The translations under genes and the position numbers were made by a program. This document shows, piece after piece, positions 39,084 to 51,102 of a stretch of DNA of 64,000 bases (position 1 is the stretch's first letter; every line of letters starts with the position of its first letter). Source of the DNA: RHKX01 sp963839535 (GTDB lineage Bacteria; Actinomycetota; Thermoleophilia; Solirubrobacterales; 70-9); assembly GCA_963839535.1 (NCBI GenBank), contig CAWIVF010000006.1, positions 248,001 to 312,000 on the forward strand, read 5' to 3'. The notes beneath the pieces are model-generated. The model saw only the letters and a program-made list of their open reading frames with translations. It did no database searches and was not told the DNA's origin.

Positions 39084-39560
39084 ATGAGCAAGCGAACCAG
39101 GAGCGCGCTGTGCGCTGCCGTGCGACCAGCGCCGGGGTGGCGGCCTTCGCGGCCTCCGGCTTCGGCGACGACCCCGCGCCGAGCTCCAGGACCGTCGAGG
39201 TGGCGATGACGCCGGTCGCCGGAGCCTCCCCTCACGAGCTGACCCTCAACCGCGGCAAGCGCCGTGACCCGAAGGTCACGAACCTGATCACGACCGAGGT
39301 CGGTCCCCGTCGAGGCGGACGGGGAGATCGTCGCGAAGATGACCTGCACGAGGAAGCAGGGCATCCCGCTCAGCGGCGGCGCGATCTCGCCACCCGCTCC
39401 GGCCAAGGTCGCGAACTCGGTGATCTCGCGCTTCGCGCCGAACGACCTCGACGGTCCGCTCGCGCCGCGCACCTACTACGTCGGCGTTCGCAACCTCGAC
39501 GAGGACAACCCCGCATCGTTCCGCGGAACCCTGGTCTGCGCCAAGGGGATCGACCAGTAG
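39084..39560 (+). CDS. Hypothetical secreted protein (two frameshifts)
   Basis: ATG 39084 with GGAGGA upstream; starts MSKRTRSALCAA and then, after a shift near 39125, SAGVAAFAASGFGDDPAP..., an apparent signal peptide. A second shift near 39315 leads to VEADGEIVAKMTCTRKQGI and ends YYVGVRNLDEDNPASFRGTL-VCAKGIDQ. Two Cys may form a disulfide. About 158 residues; I do not recognise the family. Confidence 0.6.
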
Positions 39561-39583
39561 GAGGAGGTTCCCCTCCCCAGCCC

Positions 39584-39988
39584 TCAGGCGGGTGTGGCGA
39601 CGCCCGAGCGGAGGAAGTCGACGATGTCGTCGGTCGGCGAGCCGGGCGTGAACACCTCGGCGACGCCGAGCTTCTTCAGCTCGGGGATGTCGTCGGCGGG
39701 GATCGTCCCGCCGACGGTGACGAGCACGTCCCCGGCCCCCTGCTCCTCGAGCAGGCGGACGATCTTGGGGACGAGCGTCATGTGGGCGCCGGAGAGGATC
39801 GAGAGGCCGACCGCGTGGGCGTCCTCCTGGATCACCGTCGCGGCGATCTGCTCGGGCGTCTGGTGGAGGCCCGTGTAGATCACCTCCATGCCGGCGTCGC
39901 GAAGGGCGCGGGCGATGATCTTGGCGCCGCGGTCATGCCCGTCGAGGCCGGGCTTGGCGACCACGACGCGGATCTTGCGCTCGCTCAT
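39584..39988 (-). CDS. B12-binding small subunit of acyl-CoA mutase (IcmB-like)
   Basis: 134 residues. VVVAKPGLDGHDRGAKIIAR contains the DxHxxG cobalamin-binding motif (His ligand); GLSILSGAHMTLVP and VTVGGTIPADDIPEL complete the B12 domain. It pairs with the large subunit at 40897-42555, which lacks this domain. Two-subunit mutases of this kind include isobutyryl-CoA mutase and archaeal methylmalonyl-CoA mutase. Intact. Confidence 0.9.
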   Translation of the reverse strand: MSERKIRVVVAKPGLDGHDRGAKIIARALRDAGMEVIYTGLHQTPEQIAATVIQEDAHAVGLSILSGAHMTLVPKIVRLLEEQGAGDVLVTVGGTIPADDIPELKKLGVAEVFTPGSPTDDIVDFLRSGVATPA

Positions 39989-39992
39989 CGCG

Positions 39993-40310
39993 CTAGCTGC
40001 CGATTTGCGTGACCGCGACGATCACGGCGATCACGATCACGAGCACGATCACCGCGGTCATCATCGTGCCGAAGGTGATGGCGACCTTCTTCTGATCGAG
40101 GTCGTCGCCGTCCTTGCCGCTCGAGAACGGGCCCTGCCGAACGTCGACGGCGCCGGAACCGGATCCCATGTCGTCCTCGACACCCTGCTCGATCTTGGCG
40201 GCCGCCTCGGCCTCCTCGCGGGTGGCGTGGTTGGTCAGCGCCTGCTCCTCGCCCCGCCTGCGGACTTCCCAGCCGTCGACGTCGCTCTTGACCACTTCGA
40301 ATTCGCTCAT
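39993..40310 (-). CDS. DUF2188-like protein with C-terminal membrane anchor
   Basis: 105 residues. N-terminal MSEFEVVKSDVDGWEVRRRG and a helix with EEAEAAAK resemble DUF2188; the C-terminus is one span (MMTAVIVLVIVIAVIVAVT). Function unknown. Four bases upstream of the B12-subunit gene and on the same strand. Confidence 0.7.
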   Translation of the reverse strand: MSEFEVVKSDVDGWEVRRRGEEQALTNHATREEAEAAAKIEQGVEDDMGSGSGAVDVRQGPFSSGKDGDDLDQKKVAITFGTMMTAVIVLVIVIAVIVAVTQIGS

Positions 40311-40374
40311 GGCCGGAAATGTACCCGCTGCACCCCCGCGGCGAACACGGCGGGGGAATCGTGCAATCGAGGAG

Positions 40375-40774
40375 CTAGGCGCAGTTCGGCCAGTGGCCGC
40401 TTGCCGTCGCGCGTCTTCAGCCGGACGGCCACGAAGGCCTGCGTCCTGTAGCTGTAGGCGACGGGATCGCCGCCCGGCGAGCGCGGGGAGTTGACCCAGG
40501 TCGAGCGCGAGAACTGGAAGGCGCCGCGGTAGGTCCCGCCCGCGCCGAGGGCGTTGGGGTCGCGACCGGACTCGCATTCGCTGACCCGCCTGGCCCAGCG
40601 CTTGTTCTGCGGCGAGACGTTGCGCTTCCAGAGGCCGTCGTAGACCGGCTTGCTCTTGGCGATCTTGCTCTGCGTCCCGCCCTGGCGGTCGGCTGCGCCG
40701 GAGATCGGGGCGAGCCAGGCGCACGCGGCGACGAGCAGGAGCAGGGGAAGAATTCGTGTGTGGATCCGCTTCAT
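40375..40774 (-). CDS. Resuscitation-promoting-factor/transglycosylase-like secreted protein (frameshift at the end)
   Basis: Signal peptide (ILPLLLLVAACAWLAPISGA). Domain: RRVSECESGRDPNALGAGGT, YRGAFQFSRSTW, the lysozyme-like Rpf/transglycosylase fold with catalytic Glu in CESG. A shift near 40395 changes KTRDGKR...; corrected it ends HWPNCA with TAG at 40375-40377, the classic W-P-x-C ending. Peptidoglycan remodelling outside the membrane is likely. About 132 residues. Confidence 0.78.
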
Positions 40775-40896
40775 GGCGGCACACTGTAAGGAACGTGTTA
40801 GCGAATGGTGAGCGGCGCGTGGGCGGCTGCAAGCTCGCGCCCAGACCGGGACTCAGGGCAGGAAACGCCGAGGACCCGCCGAAGCGAGTCAGTCGG

Positions 40897-42555
40897 TCAG
40901 TAGACCGGCGTCTCCGTGTAGGTCCCGAAGACCTCCTGCATCGCCCGGATCATCTCCCCCTCGCTGACCCGCGCCCGCGCGCACTCGATCAGCAGCGGCA
41001 TCAGGTTGGCGTCGGTGGCGGCGGCCGCCTTCAGCTCGCCGAGGGTGCGCTCGACCGCGCCTTCGTCGCGCGCGGCCTGCGTGCCGGCGAGCCGCTCGCG
41101 CTGGCGGGTCTCGGCGGCGGGGTCGGGTCGGTGCAGGTTCGTCAGCTCGTCGTCGTCGACCCGGAAGGCGTTCACCCCGACCATGATCTTCTCGCCGCGC
41201 TCGAGCTGCGCCTGGTAGTCGAAGGCGGCATCGGAGATCTCGCGCTGCGGGAAGTTCGCCTCGATCGCGGCGACCATCCCGCCGAGCTCGTCGATCCGGG
41301 CGAAGTAGTCGTAGGCGGCGGCCTCCATCTCGTCGGTGAGCTTCTCGATGAAGTAGGAGCCGCCGAGCGGGTCGATCGTGTTGGTGACGCCGGACTCGTG
41401 GGCGATCACCTGCTGGGTCCGCAGGGCGACGCGCACGGCCTCCTCGGTGGGCAGCGCGAGCGCCTCGTCGAAGGAGTTCGTGTGCAGCGACTGGGTCCCG
41501 CCGAGGACGCCGGCCATCGCCTCGATCGTCGTGCGGACGATGTTGACGAGCGGCTGCTGCGCGGTCAGCGACACGCCGGCGGTCTGGGTGTGGGTGCGCA
41601 TCAGCAGCGACTTCGGGTTCTTCGCGCCGAAGGTGTCGCGCAGCTCGCGCGCCCAGATCCGGCGCGCCGCGCGGTACTTGGCGATCTCCTCGAAGAAGTC
41701 GATGTGCGCGTTGAAGAAGAAGCTCAGCCGCGGGGCGAACTCGTCGACGTCGAGACCGCGCTCGACCGCCCGCTCGACGTAGGTCAGCCCGTCCTTGAGC
41801 GTGAAGGCGAGCTCCTGCTGAGCGGTCGATCCGGCCTCGCGGATGTGGTAGCCGGAGATCGAGATCGGATGCCAGCGGGGCATCTCGTTCGAGCACCACT
41901 CGACCATGTCGGTGACGAGCCGCATCGCCGGCTCGATCGGGAAGCACCACTCCTTCTGAGCGATGTACTCCTTGAGGATGTCGGTCTGGATCGTCCCGCC
42001 GAGGCGGTCGGACGAGATCCCCTTCTCCTCGGCGGCGACGACGTAGAAGGCGAGGAGGATCGCCGCCGGCGCGTTGATCGTCATCGAGACGGTCACCTCG
42101 TCGAGCGGGATGCCGGCGAAGAGCGTCTCCATGTCGTCGACGGTGTCGAGCGCGACCCCCTCGACGCCGACCTCGCCGAGCGAGCGCTCGTGATCCGAAT
42201 CGAGACCCATGAGCGTCGGCATGTCGAAGGCGGTCGAGAGGCCGGTCTGGCCGTGGTCGAGCAGGTAGCGGAAGCGGGCGTTGGTCTCCTCGACCGTGCC
42301 GAAGCCGGCGAACTGGCGCATCGTCCAGAGCCGCCCCCTGTACATCGAGGGGTAGACCCCGCGGGTGTAGGGGAACGAGCCGGGGTACCCCTCGTCGCGA
42401 GCGGGGTCGTGGTCGCCCAGGTCCTCCTCGGTGTAGAGCGGGCGGATCGGGTGCCCCGACAGCGTCTCGAAGGGGACATCGCGCTCGCGCTCGGCGGCGT
42501 AGTCCTCCTCCAGCCATTGGTGCGCCCGCCGTTCGGCTCCGGGCTCGATCGCCAT
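40897..42555 (-). CDS. Acyl-CoA mutase large subunit (methylmalonyl-/isobutyryl-CoA mutase family)
   Basis: 552 residues, catalytic TIM-barrel part only, without the B12 domain. MYRGRLWTMRQFAGFGTVEE, LSTAFDMPTLMGLDSDHERS, SISISGYHIREAGSTAQQEL and HTQTAGVSLTAQQPLVNIVR. At KEYIAQKEWCF the position that is Arg in methylmalonyl-CoA mutases (KEFMVRNTYIF) reads Gln, as I recall for isobutyryl-CoA mutase IcmA; a Tyr is kept in MYRGRLW. I lean to an IcmA-like enzyme but annotation as mutA is possible. Intact. MeaB is at 61.7 kb. Confidence 0.88.
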   Translation of the reverse strand: MAIEPGAERRAHQWLEEDYAAERERDVPFETLSGHPIRPLYTEEDLGDHDPARDEGYPGSFPYTRGVYPSMYRGRLWTMRQFAGFGTVEETNARFRYLLDHGQTGLSTAFDMPTLMGLDSDHERSLGEVGVEGVALDTVDDMETLFAGIPLDEVTVSMTINAPAAILLAFYVVAAEEKGISSDRLGGTIQTDILKEYIAQKEWCFPIEPAMRLVTDMVEWCSNEMPRWHPISISGYHIREAGSTAQQELAFTLKDGLTYVERAVERGLDVDEFAPRLSFFFNAHIDFFEEIAKYRAARRIWARELRDTFGAKNPKSLLMRTHTQTAGVSLTAQQPLVNIVRTTIEAMAGVLGGTQSLHTNSFDEALALPTEEAVRVALRTQQVIAHESGVTNTIDPLGGSYFIEKLTDEMEAAAYDYFARIDELGGMVAAIEANFPQREISDAAFDYQAQLERGEKIMVGVNAFRVDDDELTNLHRPDPAAETRQRERLAGTQAARDEGAVERTLGELKAAAATDANLMPLLIECARARVSEGEMIRAMQEVFGTYTETPVY

Positions 42556-42599
42556 GGGCGTAAGGCTACCGGCGGGAGGACCGGCGATAGGTTTCCGGC

Positions 42600-43528
42600 A
42601 TGCGCATCGATTGGCCGGCGGAGGTCGACGAGATCATGGCCGGGGACCTCGCCGCGGGCCTCGTCTACGCGACCCCCGCGAAGGGAGCGGTCGATCACGC
42701 CGATGGCGCCGCTCGGTCAGCGGGACCGGGAGGCCGGGACGATCACGGTCACCTCCTCGCTCGGGCTCTGGAAGAAGCTCGCCCGACTGCGCTCCAACCC
42801 CAACGTGGCGGTGGCCTACCACGCCCGCGAGCACAGCGACACGGACCGGCCCGAGTTCGTGCTCGCGCAGGGGACCGCCTCCTTCTCGACGACGCCGGAC
42901 CGCGAGTGGCTCGACTCGATCAGGCCGGAGTGGGACCACTTCCTCGGCAAGCCCAAGGGCGGCATCCGCGGGCGCTGGCTCGACGTCTACTACTACCAGC
43001 GGGTCGCGATCGAGATCGACCTGCGCCGGATCGTCGTCTGGCCGGACGAGACCTGCTCGGGCGAGCCCACGGTGCTACGGCGAGCCGCTGCCCGGCGACG
43101 CCCCGCCCCAGAAGCCGCCGAAGAACGGCACCGGGCCGCGCGTCGACTCCGAGAAGCTGGCGAAGCAGGCCCGGGGGCTCCCCCACACCCTGCTCGGCTG
43201 GATCGGCTCCGACGGCCTCCCGTTCACCGTGCCGGTCCGGCCGGGCGCGGTGTCGGAGGCGGGCGTGGCGCTCGAGATCCCAGCGGGGGTCGTCCCGGAG
43301 GGCGGGCGCCGCGCGGGCCTCACCTCCCATGAGTTCATGCCGCGGATGGTCGGCCAGGAGCAGCGCATCCACACCGGCTGGCTCGAGGTCGAGGGCGGAC
43401 GGGCGACCTACGCGGCCCACACGAAGGCCGGCTACCGGCTGCCCCCGAGCGACCCTCTCTTCACGTTCGCCGCCGGACTCGGGACGCGCATGGGCATCCG
43501 CAAGGCCCGCCAGCGCGGCCTCGCCTGA
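42600..43528 (+). CDS. Pyridoxamine-phosphate-oxidase-like FMN-binding protein (two frameshifts)
   Basis: Starts MRIDWPAEVDEIMAGDLAAG. After a shift near 42700 comes TPMAPLGQRDREAGTITVTS, LGLWKKLARLRSNPNVAVAY, a split-barrel flavin-binding signature. After a second shift near 43075 comes a further barrel-like domain (KQARGLPHTLLGWIGSDGLP). About 309 residues, perhaps two split barrels. Function unknown. Divergent from the mutase gene, 44 bases away. Confidence 0.7.
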
Positions 43529-43548
43529 GCGGGACTCCCGCGCGGAGC

Positions 43549-44969
43549 TCAGCGGGCGATCGGCGGGATCGCGGTCCGGCCAGCCGAGCTCGGCCTCGAG
43601 CTGAGCGGAGAGCGAGAGCAGCAGCTCCTCGCCGTTCGGCGGGCCGACGAGCATCGCGCCGATCGGCAGCTCCCCCTCCCCGACCGGCGCGGGCACCGAG
43701 GCGGCGGGCTGGCCGAGGTAGTTCCAGACCGGCGTGTAGGGGTAGGTGCGCCCCATTCCGAGCAGGGTGCGCAGGGCGCCGCGGCCCGACCAGCGGCCGA
43801 TCTCGACCGGCGGCTCGCCCGTCACCGGGGTGAGCAGCGACGTCGACGTCCTCGAAGATCGCGTTGATCCGCTGCCCGTGCTTGCGCTCGTTGGCGAGGG
43901 CGGTCCGCAGGACCGCGATCCGGGAACGCCTTCCCCAGCCGCGCGAACCCGCGGGTGCGGGCCTCGAGCCGCTCGGGATGCGGGACGCCCTCGACGTCCT
44001 GGGCGATCCCGGCGAGGTAGCGCGGGACGAAGTCGTTGCCGACCCAGCCGTAGTCGGGGGTGCGCTCGATCACCTCGTGGCCGAGCGAGCGGAGGGCGCT
44101 CGGCGGTCGCCTCGATCGCCCGCACCACCCGCTCGTCGAGGATCGGCGGGACCGGTGCGCGGACCGGCTTCGTCGACATCGCGATCCGCAGCTTCGCCGG
44201 CGCCCGGCGGGCCGCCTCGACGTAAGGGGTGGACGGGGCGGGCGGCGTGTCGGCGTCGCCCGAGGCGCGGCCGGCGGTGACGTCGAGCCAGAGCGCGGTG
44301 TCGATGACCCGCCGGGTGAGGCAGCCCGTGACCGACATCCCGTACCAGTGCTCCCGATCGGGCAGCAGGCTGATCCGCCCGCGCTGGGGCTTGAGCCCGA
44401 ACACGCCGCAGTTCGCCGCCGGGATGCGGATCGAGCCGGCGCCGTCGGAGGCCGAGGCCGCGCCGACCATCCCCGCCGCCACGGCCGCTCCCGATCCCCC
44501 GGACGAGCCGCCGGTCGTGCGGCCGAGGTCCCACGGGTTGCGGGTGATCCCCCAGGCCTCGGTCTCGGTGAAGCCGGTGATCGCCAGCTCGGGGAGGTTC
44601 GTCTTGCCGATCATCACCGCGCCCGCGCCGAGCAGCCGGCGGACGTGCTCGGAGTCCTCGCGGGCGATCTCGGTGAACCCGTTCGTGCCGTGGGTCGGTC
44701 AGCTCGCCCGCGACGTCGACGTTGTCCTTGACCGCGATCGGCACGCCCAGCAGCGGCGCCGTCTCGCCCGCGGCCCGCTTGGCGTCGGCCGCGTCGGCCT
44801 CCTCGCGGGCCCGCTCGCTGAGGACGATGCGGAAGGCGTTGATCTTCGGCTCGAGCCGCTCGATGCGCTCGAGGCAGGCCTCGGTCAGCTCCCGGGACGA
44901 GATCTCGCCGGCCGCGATCAGCTCGGCCTGCCGGAAGATTCCCGCGTCGATCGCCTCGGCGGAGTCCAT
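43549..44969 (-). CDS. Amidase (amidase-signature family), several frameshifts
   Basis: Ser-Ser-Lys amidase. IAVKDNVDVAGE holds the catalytic Lys; TTGGSSGGSGAAVAAGMVGA holds the Ser pair region. N-terminal IDAGIFRQAELIAAGEISSR and C-terminal YPYTPVWNYLGQPAASVPAP are typical. Shifts near 44695, 44095, 43915, 43845 and 43560; with them fixed the gene ends AIPPIAR with TGA at 43549-43551. About 470 residues. The substrate cannot be told; GatA is unlikely because gatB and gatC are absent. Confidence 0.85.
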
Positions 44970-44978
44970 GGTGCGAGC

Positions 44979-45750
44979 CTAGCGCCGGGCCGCGCCCCGC
45001 CGGGCGGCGATCCAGCTCCCGCCGCCGCCGAGCACGGCGGCGAGGAGGACCGACCCGCCGACGGCGAGCCGGCGGCCGAGCTTCTCGAACCGCATGACCT
45101 GCCAGCCGCGCTCGCGGGCGAGCCGGGCGAGCTCGGCGTCGGGGTTGACGGCGACCGGATGACCGACCAGCTCGAGCATCGGCAGGTCGGAGATCGAGTC
45201 GGAGTAGGCCCAGCTCTCCGCGAGGTCGAGATCGTGGTCGTCGGCGAAGCGCCGCATCGGGCCGATCTTGAGCTCGCCGTAGTTGAGCCCCTCGACGAGC
45301 TCGCCGGTGTAGCGGCCGCGCTCGTCGACCTCGTAGCGGGTGCCGATCCCGCCCTCCATGTCGAGCACGTTGGCGAGCAGCTCGACGACCCCGTGGCCGG
45401 CGGCGCTGACGATGAAGGTCGGCCTGCCGGCGTCCTGGTGCGAGCGCACCTCGGCGAGCATCTGGGGATAGATCCGCGGCAGGATCCCGGCGAGCAGGTC
45501 GGGGACCATCCGCTTCAGCGCCCGCTCCGGCACGCCCTCGAGCAGGTTGCGGATCTCCTCGACCAGCTCGTCGGTGTCGCGGTCGGTCGCGCCGCGCAGG
45601 CGGAACTTCAGGTGGTCGATCCCCCAGCGGGTCATCTGCCGCGCGGCTGACCATCCCGCTGCGGAACGCCGCCCGCCCGAACTGCGCGCCGCTGGACCCG
45701 GACATCAGCGTCCGGTCGAGATCGAAGAAGGCGGCGCCGCGGGTCGGCAT
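44979..45750 (-). CDS. HAD-family phosphatase, subfamily IB (one frameshift)
   Basis: AAFFDLDRTLMSGSSGAQFG holds the nucleophile motif DxDxT; FIVSAAGHGVVELLA the Ser motif; AYSDSISDLPMLELVGHPVA the acidic motif with VNPD. These match the SerB-like HAD-IB group. Shift near 45645. The C-terminus has a hydrophobic, Gly-rich segment (LAVGGSVLLAAVLGGGGSW) that may anchor it to the membrane. About 256 residues. Nine bases before the amidase gene. Confidence 0.85.
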
Positions 45751-45772
45751 CGCCCTCAGGCTAGAGCCGCGG

Positions 45773-46948
<1,176 letters not shown>

Positions 46949-47047
46949 CGAGAAATCTCCTGGACGAGAGGGGCGTAGGGGCCCGGGAATCGTAGAGGGC
47001 CGACGACCCACGCCTCCTCCGCCCCACCACGGATATCGTCCCGCGCC

Positions 47048-48499
47048 GTGCGCATCGAGCTCTCCGACTCCTCCCCGTCCGACGTCCAAGCCGACCTGCT
47101 CTGCCTCGGGCTGTTCAGCGGCGAGGACCTCCCCGCGCCGTTCGCCGACGCCCCCGGCGCCGACGACGCCGAGGGCAAGTTCAAGAGCCTCGCCGTCCTG
47201 CGGCCGCAGTCCGGAACGCAGACGAAGCGGGTCCTGGTCGTCGGGCTCGGCGACCGCGACGACTTCACGACCGAGCGCGCCCGGGTCGCCGCGGCGCTGG
47301 CGCGTGCGCCAGTCCGGCCGCCACAAGGCCACCTCGCTGGCCTGGGTCGCCCCGCTCGAGCGGGCGAGCGTCGCCGCCGGCCTGACCGCGGGGACGATCC
47401 TCGCCTCCTACCGCTTCGACCGCTTCAAGAGCCGCGCCGAGGACGACGAGCCGCCGGTCGAGCTCGAGTCGCTCGCCCTGCTCGGCACCGAGGACGCGGA
47501 GGAGCACGTCCGCACCGCGAAGGTCGCGGCCGAGGGCGCGAACCGCGCCCGCGAGCTGCAGAACCTGCCCGGCAACGTCGCCGACCCCGCCTACCTCGCC
47601 GAACCGCGCGGCGGAGATCGTCGCCGCAGCACGAGAGCGTCGAGTTCGAGGTCCTCGGACCGCGAGCGGCTCGAGGGCGAGGGCATGGGCGGAATGCTCG
47701 CCGTCAGCGCCGGCTCGGCGAAGGACCCGGCCCTGATCGTCCTGCGCTACTCGGGCGGCGGGGACTCCGGCCCGACGCTCGGTCTGGTCGGCAAGGCGCG
47801 TGACCTTCGACACCGGCGGGATCTCGATCAAGCCCTCCGCCGGGATGGAGCGAGATGAAGATGGACATGTCGGGCGGCGCCGCGGTCCTCGAGGCGACGG
47901 CGGCGATCGCCGAGCTGGAGCTCCCGATCAACGTCGTCGCGGTCGTCCCCGCGGTCGAGAACATGCCGAGCGGCACCGCGACCCGGCCCGGCGACATCAT
48001 CACCCAGCTCAACGGCAAGACGGTCGAGATCACCAACACCGACGCCGAGGGGCGGCTGATCCTCGCCGACGCCCTCACCTGGTGCGTGCGCCAGGGCGCC
48101 GAGCGGATCGTCGACCTCGCGACCCTGACCGGCGCCGTCGTCGTCGCGCTGGGCTCCACCTACGCGGGGCTGATGGCCAACGACGACGAGTGGGCGGAGG
48201 AGGTCGCGGCGGCCGGAGAGATCGTCGGAGAGCTCGCCTGGCGGCTGCCGCTGCACCCCGAGTACAAGGAGCTGACGCGGGGAACCGCCGCCGACCTGGT
48301 CAACTCCGCCGCCAAGCGCAAGGCCGGGACGATCTACGCGGCCGAGTTCCTGGAGGAGTTCGTCGGGGACGCGACCTGGGCCCACCTGGACATCGCCGGC
48401 ACCTCCTGGGACGTCGGCCGCGAGTACGTCGGGAACGGGGCAACCGGCTTCGGAGTGCGGCTCCTCGTCGAGCTCGCCCGGCGAATCTCCGGCAAATAG
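47048..48499 (+). CDS. pepA: Leucyl aminopeptidase (PepA/M17), about five frameshifts
   Basis: Two-metal cytosolic aminopeptidase. GLVGKAVTFDTGGISIKP (after correction near 47805), MDEMKMDMSGGAAVLEA (correction near 47850), VENMPSGTATRPGD and the M17 signature NTDAEGRLILADAL. GTG start at 47048. Other shifts near 47305, 47610 and 47645. Active-site residues are all present once corrected, so the gene is probably intact in the living cell. About 480 residues. Confidence 0.9.
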
Positions 48500-48542
48500 G
48501 GGTCAAATGACTGGACCGGGCGCCTAGTCGCGGCCGATTCGC

Positions 48543-48569
48543 TAAACCGCCATCGGGTCCGGCCGATAG
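48543..48569 (+). promoter_or_regulatory. Sigma-28 (FliA/WhiG)-type promoter before the GGDEF-EAL gene
   Basis: TAAA (48543-48546), 15 bases, GCCGATAG (48562-48569): an exact match to the sigma-28 layout. Transcription would begin near 48577, about 120 bases before the predicted start of the c-di-GMP enzyme. The leader includes the palindrome ATGAGCTCAT (48587-48596). Confidence 0.6.
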
Positions 48570-48696
48570 CGAGGTGTGACTGAGAATGAGCTCATCGCGG
48601 ACCCGGATCGGGGCCGGGACCTAAAGCCATGCGAGCGCCGGAACGCCGGCCGCTCCGACCTGGCCGATCCGCGCACGCCCGCCGTTCTCTAGCCCC

Positions 48697-51054
48697 ATGG
48701 CCGCCGACGACACGCGGGCCAGCCGCCTCCCTCACCCCTCCCGCCCCCGGCGGGAGCACTCAGCGGCTCGCCGAGCTGATCGGATCCCTCGCCGCGCATC
48801 ACGACGCCGAGACCACCCTCCGGACCGCCCTGCGAGCGGACCGCCGAGGCCAGCGGATCCCCGGCGGGGGCCGTCGTCTCCGCCGACGGCGAGCGTGATC
48901 GCGTCGATCGGCTTCGCCCCGGCGAAGGCCCCGCGGCAACGGCTGCGGGCGATCACCGCAGGCCGCCGCGACACCGCGCAGGTGCCGGACGTCGGCGAGT
49001 GCCACGCGATCGCGGTCCCGATCGAGGCCGAGGGCCTCGGGTACCTGGTCCTGGCCCGGCCCGGCGAGCGATTCGATCGGGACGAGTCGAACCTGCTGCG
49101 CGCCGCCTCCCTGATGATCGCGCTGAACCTGCAGAAGCTCGATACCGTCGGCCACCGAGGACGACCAGCGCAGCGAGACCGAGCGACGGCGCCTCGAGAA
49201 CGAACGCCTGCTCAGCGACCTGCGTGAGCGCCAGAAGCTGTTCGAGCGGCTCTCGAGGATCCAGAGCTCGATCGTCAGCCGCCTCGCCATCGACGACGTC
49301 CTGCACGCGATCGTCGAGGGCGCCGCCGAGCTGCTCGGCGACCAGACGGTCTCGATGCGGCTGATCGACCGCTCGGACCCGACCCGGATGATGATCGTCG
49401 CCTCCCACGGGATCCCCGACGACGTGCTCGAGCGGACCCGCGACGGCATCGTCGGCCAGGGCGCGGGCGGCCGCGCGATCTCGGAGGAGCGGCTCGTCGT
49501 GATCGAGGCCTACAGCCCGCGACCCGCACAAGATCGACCACTGGGCCGAATACGGGGTCAAGTCCGCGATGGGCGCCCCGGTGCGGGAGAACGGTCAGGT
49601 CGTCGGCAGCCTCGTCGTCGCCCGCGAGACCGAGGACCGCGCCTACACCGTCGCCGAGCGCGAGATCCTCGTCGCCTTCGCCAAGCACGCCAGCCTCGCG
49701 CTCAGCGACGCCCGCACGGTCACCGACGCGGTCCACCAGGCCCTCCACGATCCGCTCACCGGCCTGCCGAACCGGACGCTCCTGCTCGACCGCCTCGGCC
49801 AGGCGCAGGTGCGCGCCGAGTCCGCCGGCAGCCAGGTCGCGGTGCTCTTCTGCGATCTCGACTCCTTCAAGACCGTCAACGACAGCCTCGGCCACGTGGC
49901 CGGTGACGAGCTGCTGATCGCGGTCGGCGCCCGGCTGCTCGGCTGCGTCCGCCCGGGCGACACCGCGGCCCGCTTCGGCGGGGACGAGTTCGCGGTCCTG
50001 ATCGAGGACATCGAGGGCGTCGACGTGCACCAGCTGGCCGAGCGGATCCTGGCCGCGCTCGAGGAGCCGTTCACCGTGCGCGGCAAGGAGGTCTTCCTCA
50101 GCGGCAGCATCGGCATCGCCACCGGCGGCGGCGGCGACGTCGACCTGCTCCGCGACGCCGATCTGGCCATGTACCGCGCCAAGCGCGGCGGCAGCGGCCG
50201 TCACGAGACCTTCGCGCCGCACATGCACGCCTCGGTCGTCGAGCGGCTCGAGCTCGAGGCGGAGCTGAAGCGGGCGATCCTCGCCGACCAGCTCGGCACC
50301 CACTACCAGCCGATCCTCGAGCTGCCGACCGGCCGCCTCGCCGGCGTCGAGGCGCTCGTCCGCTGGGAGCACCCGACGCGGGGCATGATGTCCCCCGGCG
50401 AGTTCATCCCGATCGCCGAGGAGACGGGCGCGATCGTCTCGCTCGGCCGCGCGGTGCTCTTCGACGCGTGCAGCACCGTCGCCGGGTGGCAGCGGGCGTA
50501 CCCCGGCCCCCAGCCGATGTCGGTCAGCGTCAACGTGTCGGTCCTCCAGCTCGACCAGGAGGGGTTCATCGACGAGGTCCGCGAGGCGCTGCGCGAGTCC
50601 CGCCTCGCCCCCGGCTCGCTGACCCTCGAGCTGACCGAGACCGCCTTCAGCCGCGATCCGGAGGTGATGGCCGCCGTCCTCAACGAGCTCTACGAGCTCG
50701 ACGTGGAGCTGGCGATCGACGACTTCGGCACCGGGTTCTCGTCCCTCCAGCACCTCCAGCACTTCCCGATCAACATGCTGAAGATCCCGAAGCCCTTCAT
50801 CGACGACGTCGGCGGGCCAGGCCGACGACTCCTCGCTGACCCGCGCGATCATCGACATCGGCGGCAGCCTCAACCTGCGCGTCGTCGCGGAGGGGATCGA
50901 GCGCCAGGAGCAGCTCGACCGCCTGCTGGAGCTCGACTGCCGCTTCGGCCAGGGCTACCTGCTCGGCCGCCCGATGACCGCCGACGCGATCGAGGCGCTG
51001 CTCGAACCGGCGCCCGCGCCGCCCGGGCTCGTCGCCCCGGCGATCACCGCCTGA
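48697..51054 (+). CDS. GAF-GGDEF-EAL bifunctional c-di-GMP cyclase/phosphodiesterase (several frameshifts)
   Basis: Order: N-terminal GAF-like region, coiled linker, GAF domain (DDVLHAIVEGAAELLGDQTV...), GGDEF, EAL. The cyclase has FGGDEFAVLIED with the inhibitory site RxxD as RPGD five residues before it. The EAL part has GVEALVRWEH, VNVSVLQL, LTLELTETAF, AIDDFGTGFSSL, LKIPKPFID, VAEGIE and FGQGYLLGRP, so all metal and catalytic residues are seen. Shifts near 48845, 48890, 49160, 49515 and 50815. About 785 residues; no membrane span, so cytoplasmic. Confidence 0.88.
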
Positions 51055-51102
51055 GCGGACCGGGCCGGGCGACCGGCGCGGACGCCTGCCAGAATCGCCG
51101 CG

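Noticed and set aside
39084..39560. Reading the broken small secreted-protein gene as a pseudogene
   Set aside because: Two single-base shifts are within the background error rate of this sequence, and the signal peptide and ending are otherwise coherent.
43549..44969. GatA (glutamyl-tRNA amidotransferase subunit A)
   Set aside because: Amidase signature alone does not show GatA; gatB and gatC are absent nearby.
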